Shown here: in pieces, positions 14,368 through 20,237 of the stretch
Numbering within the stretch: position 1 is the first letter of the stretch
Layout: each line of letters opens with the position of its first letter
Source: Bacteroidota bacterium
Lineage (GTDB): Bacteria > Bacteroidota > Ignavibacteria > UBA10030 > UBA8401
DNA: 20,237 bases
Direction of reading: 5' to 3'
Assembly (NCBI GenBank): GCA_030824175.1
Contig: JAVBYH010000383.1
Span: 1 to 20,237 of the forward strand
Notes under the pieces: generated by a model
Database searches by the model: none
What the model was told of the DNA's origin: nothing
What the model saw: only the letters and a program-made list of their open reading frames with translations
Translations under genes and position numbers: made by a program

Positions 14368-16080
14368 ATGAAGAATATTTCGCTGTATTCACTTTGTGCC
14401 GTACTCCTGATCGCGATCGGGGCCGGCGCGAACGCGCAGAAGAACCATCATTTCTATAATCCGGTCCTCGCCGGCTTTTATCCCGATCCGAGCGTCTGCA
14501 AGGTGGGAAGCGACTTCTACCTCGTGAACTCCTCCTTCGCGTACTTCCCCGGGCTCCCCATCTTCCACAGCACCGATCTTGCGCATTGGGAACAGATCGG
14601 ACATATCATGGACCGTCCCTCGCAACTGAACCTCGACGGCGCCGGCGTCTCGCGCGGACTCTTCGCGCCGGCGATCCGGTTCCACGACGGAGTGTTTTAC
14701 GTCGTCTGTACGCTGGTCGACAAGGGCGGCAACTTCATCGTCACTGCGACGGATCCCAAAGGTCCCTGGTCCGATCCCGTCTTCCTCCCCGCGGTGAACG
14801 GCATCGATCCCTCGCCGTACTTCGACGACGACGGAAAGGCGTACATCATCTACAACAGCATCCCCCCGGGCGATAGCTCGCTATACGACGGGCATCGGAC
14901 GATCCGGATCATCGAATTCGATACGAAGACGCTTGCGACGGTCGGTCCGAATACGATCCTTATCAACGGAGGCACGGACATCGCAAAGAAGCCCGTGTGG
15001 ATCGAGGGGCCGCATATATTCACGAAGGACGGATACTACTACCTCATCGCCGCCGAAGGCGGCACCGCCGACCAACATTCCGAGGTCGTGTTTCGGAGCC
15101 GCTCGCTCATGGGGCCGTTCGTGTCGCACGAAAAAAATCCGATCCTCACACAACGGCATCTCGACCGTTCGCGAAAGGATCCCATCACAACAACGGGTCA
15201 CGCCGATTTCGTGCGGTTGGACAACGGCGACTGGTGGACCGTGTTCCTCGGCGTTCGCCCGTACCTGATTGCCGACGGCGAGTACTATAACACGGGCCGG
15301 GAAACATTCCTCGCACCCGTCACATGGGATGACGGCTGGCCTGTGATCGTCCCGGGAAGGGAGGAAGTGAAATACTCCTATCCCCTGCCCCTCCTCACCC
15401 CGGAGGCCGCCAAGCCGTTCCGCTTCAGCGGCAACCTGACCTTTCGTGACGAGTTCTCATCGCCCGCACTCGCGTTCCAATGGGTGTTCCTGCGGACACC
15501 GCGGGAACAATGGTACGACTTCACATCGCGCCCCGGCTCACTCACCATGAAACTGCGCCCCGAAACGTGCGCTGGCTCAGGACAGCCGAGCTTCGTCGGC
15601 CACCGCCAGCAGCACCTCAAAGGGACAGCCGCTACAGAACTTGTCTTCACTCCGGCAGCGGAGAACGAAAAGGCGGGCATCGCCCTCTTCCATAACGAAA
15701 CGCATTTTTATTATCTGTGCACATCGATGAAGGACGGCGCTTCTGTGGTGCAGCTCTTCCGGTCCGCCGTACAGGCAGGGAAGGACATGGAGCTCATGAT
15801 GTCGCGTGCCCTACCAAAGAACGCGCACACGCATCCCGTCGGCCTGAAGATCGAAGCGCGCGGCGATTCGTACGCGTTCTTCTACAAGACTCACAAGGAA
15901 CGCTGGTCGCTGCTGAAGGACCGCGTCGATGCCACATTCGTCAGCACGCGCACTGCCGGCGGATTTGTCGGATGTCTCTACGCACTCTATGCAACATCGC
16001 TCGGCGCACCGTCCGCTTCGACGGCATCATTCAACTGGTTCGACTATTCCGGCGGCGACACGATCTATCCGAAACGCTGA
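14368..16080 (+). CDS. Secreted GH43 beta-xylosidase / alpha-L-arabinofuranosidase (GH43_12-like)
   Basis: The protein has 570 residues, with a signal peptide probably cleaved at ANA|Q (23/24). A five-bladed beta-propeller GH43 domain spans about 28-340. The catalytic residues are Asp40 (base, FYPDPSV), Asp147 (pKa modulator, GIDPSPYF) and Glu213 (acid, WIEGPHIF). Residues about 355-565 form the C-terminal beta-sandwich typical of the longer GH43 enzymes. The N-terminal pattern (NPVLAGFYPDPSVC, FPGLPIFHSTDLAHW) resembles subfamily 12 and its relatives, which include arabinofuranosidases and xylosidases. It would act on xylo-oligosaccharides released by the GH8-GH115 enzyme, probably in the periplasm. 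It starts 12 bases after the GH8-GH115 stop, so the two are surely co-transcribed. No strong Shine-Dalgarno site is present. Confidence 0.9.
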   Translation: MKNISLYSLCAVLLIAIGAGANAQKNHHFYNPVLAGFYPDPSVCKVGSDFYLVNSSFAYFPGLPIFHSTDLAHWEQIGHIMDRPSQLNLDGAGVSRGLFAPAIRFHDGVFYVVCTLVDKGGNFIVTATDPKGPWSDPVFLPAVNGIDPSPYFDDDGKAYIIYNSIPPGDSSLYDGHRTIRIIEFDTKTLATVGPNTILINGGTDIAKKPVWIEGPHIFTKDGYYYLIAAEGGTADQHSEVVFRSRSLMGPFVSHEKNPILTQRHLDRSRKDPITTTGHADFVRLDNGDWWTVFLGVRPYLIADGEYYNTGRETFLAPVTWDDGWPVIVPGREEVKYSYPLPLLTPEAAKPFRFSGNLTFRDEFSSPALAFQWVFLRTPREQWYDFTSRPGSLTMKLRPETCAGSGQPSFVGHRQQHLKGTAATELVFTPAAENEKAGIALFHNETHFYYLCTSMKDGASVVQLFRSAVQAGKDMELMMSRALPKNAHTHPVGLKIEARGDSYAFFYKTHKERWSLLKDRVDATFVSTRTAGGFVGCLYALYATSLGAPSASTASFNWFDYSGGDTIYPKR

Positions 16081-16142
16081 TCGGCCGGTTAGCCTGAACA
16101 ACAACGCACTCCACACACAACAATGATCGGAGCGGGGGATGC

Positions 16143-16967
16143 ATGAATTATCTTGAATCGGTATTCGGGTTGGATGGGAAGGTGATTGTAATCACGGGCG
16201 GCACGGGGATCCTCGGAAGCGCGATGGCATCGGGATTGTTGTACGCCGGCGCGGCCGTCGTGCTCCTCGGCACGAGCGACGAGAAGATCAAACGCGTCGT
16301 CGATACGCTCAAGCCGATCGGCAGAGAGGTGATCGGACTGAAATGCAACGTGCTCGACGAGGAGAGCGTGAACGCGGCGCACGCCGCGGTCCTGAAGCGG
16401 TTCGGTCGGATCGATGTGCTCATCAATGCGGCAGGCGGGAATCTGCCCGGCGCCACCATCGGCGTCGATCAGACGATCTTCGACCTGCAGATGAAGCAAT
16501 TCTCGCAGGTCGTGGACCTCAACCTGAACGGCACCGTGCTTCCCACGCTCGTCGTCGGCAGGACAATGGCGAACCAGAAGAGCGGATCGATCATCAACAT
16601 CTCGTCGATGGCGGCGGCGCAGGCGATCACGCGCGTCGTCGGGTATTCGGCCGCCAAGGCTGCCATCGATAATTTCACGAAATGGATGGCGGTGGAATTC
16701 GCGCACAAGTTCGGCAGCGGCATTCGCGTGAATGCGATCGCGCCCGGCTTCCTCTTGACGGACCAGAACCGCGCGCTCCTCACGAATCCCGACGGATCGC
16801 TCACCGCACGCGGCATCACCATCATCGAGAAGACTCCGTTCAAACGGTTCGGCGAACCCGACGAACTCATCGGGGCGATCCTTTGGCTCTCGAGCGACGC
16901 CTCAAAATTCGTCACCGGCACGGTCATACCGATCGACGGCGGCTTCAGCGCATTCAGCGGCGTGTAA
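16143..16967 (+). CDS. SDR-family oxidoreductase, probable D-mannonate oxidoreductase (fructuronate reductase)
   Basis: This 274-residue classical short-chain dehydrogenase has the cofactor motif TGGTGILG (18-25), NAAG (95-98), and catalytic Ser155, Tyr168 and Lys172 (YSAAK). The C-terminal block GEPDELIGAILWLSSDASKFVTGTVIPIDGGF is standard for the family. The long loop around 105-125 (GVDQTIFDLQMKQF) and the context with uxuA match the SDR-type fructuronate reductases found in Gram-positive and Bacteroidota uronate clusters. These do the job of E. coli UxuB but are unrelated to it. The reaction would be D-fructuronate + NAD(P)H to D-mannonate in the cytosol, feeding UxuA. GGGGG lies about six bases before the ATG. 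It has no signal peptide, unlike its glycosidase neighbours. Substrate is inferred from context; another sugar-acid reductase is possible. Confidence 0.8.
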   Translation: MNYLESVFGLDGKVIVITGGTGILGSAMASGLLYAGAAVVLLGTSDEKIKRVVDTLKPIGREVIGLKCNVLDEESVNAAHAAVLKRFGRIDVLINAAGGNLPGATIGVDQTIFDLQMKQFSQVVDLNLNGTVLPTLVVGRTMANQKSGSIINISSMAAAQAITRVVGYSAAKAAIDNFTKWMAVEFAHKFGSGIRVNAIAPGFLLTDQNRALLTNPDGSLTARGITIIEKTPFKRFGEPDELIGAILWLSSDASKFVTGTVIPIDGGFSAFSGV

Positions 16968-16995
16968 GGCCGAACTCAACAATCAACGATATTCA

Positions 16996-18948
16996 ATGCA
17001 TATGAACAGAACAATAATCTGCCTTCTCATCCTTGCACTGCTCTGCTCTGTTCCGGTCCCGGCACAGCTGCGGCTTCCGAAACTCATCGGCAACGGCATG
17101 GTGCTGCAGCGCGACGCGGCGGTAAAGGTCTGGGGCTGGGCCGCTCCGGGCGAGCGCGTCGACGTGCGGTTCAACGACTCGGTGTGGCATGCAACCGCGG
17201 ACAGTCTCGGCGCGTGGTCTGCAATACTATCGAACCTGAAGGCGGGTGGCCCCTCGACGATGACGATCACGGCTTCGGACACTGTGACGATTCGCGACGT
17301 CGTTGTCGGCGACGTGTGGATCTGTTCCGGCCAGTCGAATATGGAACTCCACATGAGCAGGGTGAGTCCGATCTACAGGGCGGACATCGCGGCCTCCGCG
17401 AATCCGTTCATCCGCCAGTTCACGGTCCCTCAAAATTACAACTTCACCCGGCCGCAGCAAGATCTTCAATCGGGCGACTGGGAGTCCGCAGATCCGGCGA
17501 CGGTGCTGCGCTTCTCTGCGGCTGCGTATTTTTTCGCCCGCGAACTGTACGCACGACATCATGTTCCGATCGGCTTCATCAACGCCAGCCTCGGCGGCTC
17601 ACCGGCCGAGGCGTGGATGAGCGAGGGGGCCTTGAAACAATTTCCCGCGCATCTCGCCGAGGCTCAAAAATACAAGGATACATCGCTCATCGTCCGTATC
17701 GACAGCATGGACAGGGCGAGGTCTAACGCTTGGTACGGACTGTTGCGGGAGAAGGACGAGGGCTGCAAGGACGCCGTCCATCCCTGGTCGTCCACCGGCG
17801 TGAAGACAGCGGACTGGCAGGTCATGAACGTACCCGGGTACTGGTCCGCAACGCCGCTTGGTCCCGTCAACGGCGTCGTGTGGTTCCGCAAGGACGTCAA
17901 TGTGCCGGCGCGCATGACGGGCGTCCCCGCCGCGCTGACACTGGGAAGGATCGTCGATGCCGATTCGGTGTTTGTGAACGGCGTCTGTGTCGGCACGACA
18001 GGCTACCAGTATCCCCCGCGCCGGTACACGATCCCCGCAGGACTGCTCAAGGCCGGCCGAAATACGATCGTCATACGCGTGATCAGCACAAGCGGCAGCG
18101 GCGGCTTCGTGTTGGATAAGCCGTACGAGATCTCGGCCAACGGGAAGACGGTTGACCTGAAGGGGCCCTGGCGCTTCCGGCTCGGCGCCGTGATGGAGCC
18201 GCTGGCGAGCCAGACGTTCATCCGATGGAAACCGGTTGGACTCTACAACGGCATGTTCTCGCCGTTGCGGAACTACGCCATCAAGGGAGTCGTCTGGTAT
18301 CAGGGAGAATCGAACGCGGGTCGTCCGGCTGAATATGTCGGTCTCTTCCCCGCGCTCATTCGCGATTGGCGTACCACGCTGCAGCAGGGTGATGTTCCCT
18401 TCATTTTTGTACAGCTGCCGAACTTCATGGAGGCGAAATCCGTTCCCTCTGAAAGCAACTGGGCGTTGCTGCGCGAGGCGCAGGCGAAGGCGCTTTCGCA
18501 GCCGAACACCGCTATGGCCGTCGCGATCGACATCGGCGAATGGAACGACATCCATCCGCTGAATAAAAAAGACATCGGCAAGAGGCTCGCACTCGCCGCC
18601 GAAAGCATTGCGTATGGAGACACAAGTATTGTGCACTCCGGCCCGGCCTTTCAATCGATGTCAATCAAGGGAAACAGGGCGGTGCTCTCGTTCGCACACA
18701 TCGGCGGAGGCCTCATCACACGGGGAGGCAAGGCGCTCAATGGATTCGCCGTCGCGGACAGCAGCGGGAAGTTTTTCTTTGCACACGCACGAATCGTAAG
18801 GAACACTGTCGTCGTGTGGCACGATAAGGTTGCACATCCGGCAGCGGTGCGCTATGCGTGGGCCGACAATCCACAGAGTGCGAATCTCTATAATAAAGCC
18901 GGACTGCCGGCGTCGCCGTTCAGAACAGATGATTGGCGGGCCAGATAG
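16996..18948 (+). CDS. Secreted SGNH acetylesterase of the sialate O-acetylesterase/CE20 type, probable acetyl-xylan esterase
   Basis: The protein has 650 residues with a signal peptide cleaved near VPA|Q (23/24). Residues about 25-105 are an Ig-like beta domain (LPKLIGNGMVLQRD, VWGWAAPGE). The SGNH catalytic domain is split: block I has CSGQSNM with nucleophile Ser114, and the later blocks hold GVVWYQGESN (431-440) and the Asp518/His520 pair (WNDIHP). Between them, residues about 265-395 form an inserted jelly-roll like that of beta-galactosidases (GVVWFRKDVNVP). This layout matches sialate O-acetylesterase-like proteins, including CE20 members active on hemicellulose. In this operon it most likely deacetylates xylan before GH8-GH115 attack; sialate is an unlikely substrate since no sialic acid genes are nearby. 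Two in-frame ATGs (16996, 17002) are equally possible and neither has a clear Shine-Dalgarno site. Confidence 0.85.
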   Translation: MHMNRTIICLLILALLCSVPVPAQLRLPKLIGNGMVLQRDAAVKVWGWAAPGERVDVRFNDSVWHATADSLGAWSAILSNLKAGGPSTMTITASDTVTIRDVVVGDVWICSGQSNMELHMSRVSPIYRADIAASANPFIRQFTVPQNYNFTRPQQDLQSGDWESADPATVLRFSAAAYFFARELYARHHVPIGFINASLGGSPAEAWMSEGALKQFPAHLAEAQKYKDTSLIVRIDSMDRARSNAWYGLLREKDEGCKDAVHPWSSTGVKTADWQVMNVPGYWSATPLGPVNGVVWFRKDVNVPARMTGVPAALTLGRIVDADSVFVNGVCVGTTGYQYPPRRYTIPAGLLKAGRNTIVIRVISTSGSGGFVLDKPYEISANGKTVDLKGPWRFRLGAVMEPLASQTFIRWKPVGLYNGMFSPLRNYAIKGVVWYQGESNAGRPAEYVGLFPALIRDWRTTLQQGDVPFIFVQLPNFMEAKSVPSESNWALLREAQAKALSQPNTAMAVAIDIGEWNDIHPLNKKDIGKRLALAAESIAYGDTSIVHSGPAFQSMSIKGNRAVLSFAHIGGGLITRGGKALNGFAVADSSGKFFFAHARIVRNTVVVWHDKVAHPAAVRYAWADNPQSANLYNKAGLPASPFRTDDWRAR

Positions 18949-18992
18949 GGCTTCGCGGGGCGCAGGAATAGAGATATCGATACACAAGGACT

Positions 18993-18997
18993 AGGAG
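18993..18997 (+). promoter_or_regulatory. Shine-Dalgarno site of uxuA
   Basis: AGGAG lies seven bases before ATG 19005. It is the strongest ribosome site in this operon and suggests uxuA is translated independently of the esterase gene 56 bases upstream. Confidence 0.75.
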
Positions 18998-19004
18998 TGA
19001 ACGA

Positions 19005-20195
19005 ATGGCATTCGAAGAAACGTGGCGATGGTTCGGTCCGAACGATCCCTACTCGCTGAAAGAGATCAAACAGACGGGCGCCACGGGCATCGTCACGGCG
19101 CTGCATCAAATCCCCGTGGGAGACGCGTGGCCCGTTGAAAAGATCCTCGAACGCAAACGCATGATCGAAGCCGAAGGCATGACATGGTCCGTCGTCGAGA
19201 GCGTGCCTGTGCATGAGGACATCAAGAAGAGATCGGGCTCGCACGCGCGCTGCATCGAAAATTACAAAACGACGCTGCGCAATCTCGCCGCATGCGGCAT
19301 CGATACCGTGTGCTATAATTTCATGCCCGTGCTGGACTGGTCGCGCACCGACCTGAACGTCGTATTCACAGACGGTTCGATCACAACACGGTTCCAGTAC
19401 ATCGTCTATGCGGCGTTCGACCTGTTTGTGCTCCGCCGGCCGAACGCGGAGGCCGATTATACTCCGTCGCAGCTGCGGAAGGCGAAGGAACATTTCGACA
19501 CGCTCGACGACGATGGCATACTGTCGCTGACACAGACCGTCCTCTACGGCCTGCCGGGCTCGCTCGAAGAATTGTCTCTCGAGGAATTCCGCCTGGCCCT
19601 CCTTGAATACGCGCACATCGGCGACGCGGAGCTTCGTGCCAATCTGTATGCCTTCCTCCGGGAGGTCACGCCTGTAGCCGCCGAGGCAGGCATCTTCATG
19701 GCGATACACGCGGATGATCCGCCGTGGCCGCTCTTCGGACTGCCGCGCGTCGTCTCCACCGAAGAGGACATCGCCCGGCTGCTCGCGGCCGCGGACACGC
19801 CGGCAAACGGACTGACACTCTGCACCGGCTCGTTCGGCGCCGGATTCACGAACGACCTCGTGCACATGGCCGAACGATTCGCCGGGCGCATCAACTTCCT
19901 CCACCTCCGCAACGTTACGCGCAGCATCGACAGGGATTTCATGGAGGCGGATCACCTGAATGGAGACATCGACCTTTACGGTGTCATGAAGGCATTGCTC
20001 GTCGAGCAGCGCCGCCGCATCGAAGCGGGTCGGCGGGATTCGCGCATTCCCATGCGCCCCGACCACGGCCATCTCATGCTGCCGGACATGGACAGGAAGA
20101 ACATCTACCCCGGATATTCGCTCTTCGGACGAATGCGCGGTCTCGCCGAATTGCGCGGACTCGAGACGGGCATCCGGCGGGAGCTCAAGCTGTAG
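19005..20195 (+). CDS. uxuA: Mannonate dehydratase
   Basis: UxuA dehydrates D-mannonate to 2-keto-3-deoxy-D-gluconate in the cytosol, using a divalent metal such as Mn2+. The 396-residue length equals that of characterised UxuA proteins. It opens with the family start WRWFGPNDPYSL and GATGIVTALH. The metal-binding side chains expected for the family are all present: His235 (AIHADDPPWP), Cys273 (CTGSFGA), His300 (FLHLRN) and Asp353 (RPDHGH). NFMPVLDWSRTDL is another family block. It is the last complete gene of the operon and takes the product of the SDR encoded two genes upstream, so glucuronate freed by GH115 can be catabolised after isomerisation. Glucuronate isomerase (UxaC) and KDG kinase/aldolase are not in this window. 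About 40 bases follow the stop before the window ends, without a recognisable gene. Confidence 0.96.
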   Translation: MAFEETWRWFGPNDPYSLKEIKQTGATGIVTALHQIPVGDAWPVEKILERKRMIEAEGMTWSVVESVPVHEDIKKRSGSHARCIENYKTTLRNLAACGIDTVCYNFMPVLDWSRTDLNVVFTDGSITTRFQYIVYAAFDLFVLRRPNAEADYTPSQLRKAKEHFDTLDDDGILSLTQTVLYGLPGSLEELSLEEFRLALLEYAHIGDAELRANLYAFLREVTPVAAEAGIFMAIHADDPPWPLFGLPRVVSTEEDIARLLAAADTPANGLTLCTGSFGAGFTNDLVHMAERFAGRINFLHLRNVTRSIDRDFMEADHLNGDIDLYGVMKALLVEQRRRIEAGRRDSRIPMRPDHGHLMLPDMDRKNIYPGYSLFGRMRGLAELRGLETGIRRELKL

Positions 20196-20237
20196 CGGCA
20201 GCCATGCACCCGCATCGCTCACCCTTCGGGGACGCCG

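Noticed and set aside
18888..20222. A 444-codon open frame on the minus strand opposite uxuA
   Set aside because: It mirrors the uxuA frame, has no family features and no ribosome site; codon structure of uxuA explains it.
20204..20237. Possible start of another gene after uxuA (ATG at 20204)
   Set aside because: Only 11 codons are visible and no ribosome site or family motif supports it.

Overview
The window looks like a chromosomal segment from an uncultured or little-studied member of the Bacteroidota/Chlorobi/Ignavibacteria side of the FCB group. This is an inference. It rests on signal peptides ending in A-x-A|Q, an SRPBCC protein of the type common in Bacteroidota, a patchy use of Shine-Dalgarno sites (strong on some genes, absent on others), and a glycan locus built from GH8, GH115, GH43 and SGNH esterase genes. 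Base composition is GC-rich, with AT-rich intergenic stretches. I see no rRNA, tRNA, CRISPR array, transposase or phage gene.

Region 1 (1-4395, all minus strand) is a chemotaxis-type signalling operon read in the order cheB-like, soluble MCP-like, cheY, cheA. CheA runs off the left edge. The genes overlap or abut: ATGA overlap between cheB and mcp, and TAA directly followed by ATG between cheY and cheA. The CheB-like protein keeps its receiver aspartate and the His and Asp of the esterase triad, but has Gly where the catalytic Ser should be. The MCP-like protein has no membrane segment and carries two receptor-tip-like motifs.

Region 2 (4396-6765) has a divergent pair: an extended-SDR L-threonine 3-dehydrogenase (minus, followed by a clear intrinsic terminator) and purU, formyltetrahydrofolate deformylase (plus, TTG start). 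Both touch glycine and one-carbon metabolism.

Region 3 (6822-8750) has a secreted CE1-type esterase with an N-terminal E-set domain (minus), probably feruloyl or acetyl-xylan esterase, and a small membrane-anchored SRPBCC protein (plus).

Region 4 (8809-20195) is a glucuronoxylan utilisation locus. A LacI-family regulator (minus) is divergent from an apparent five-gene plus-strand operon. The genes are: a secreted GH8-GH115 fusion (xylanase or exo-oligoxylanase joined to alpha-glucuronidase), a secreted GH43 beta-xylosidase/arabinofuranosidase, an SDR likely to be D-mannonate oxidoreductase, a secreted SGNH acetylesterase of the sialate-O-acetylesterase type, and UxuA mannonate dehydratase. 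Together they would deacetylate, debranch and depolymerise (methyl)glucuronoxylan, and carry glucuronate-derived fructuronate to 2-keto-3-deoxygluconate. Glucuronate isomerase, KDG kinase/aldolase and the transporters are not in the window. The 417-base lacI/GH8 intergenic region holds two dyads that fit one LacI-type operator consensus.

The items most worth a second look are the GH8-GH115 fusion, the serine-less CheB together with the double-tip soluble receptor, and the paired operators.
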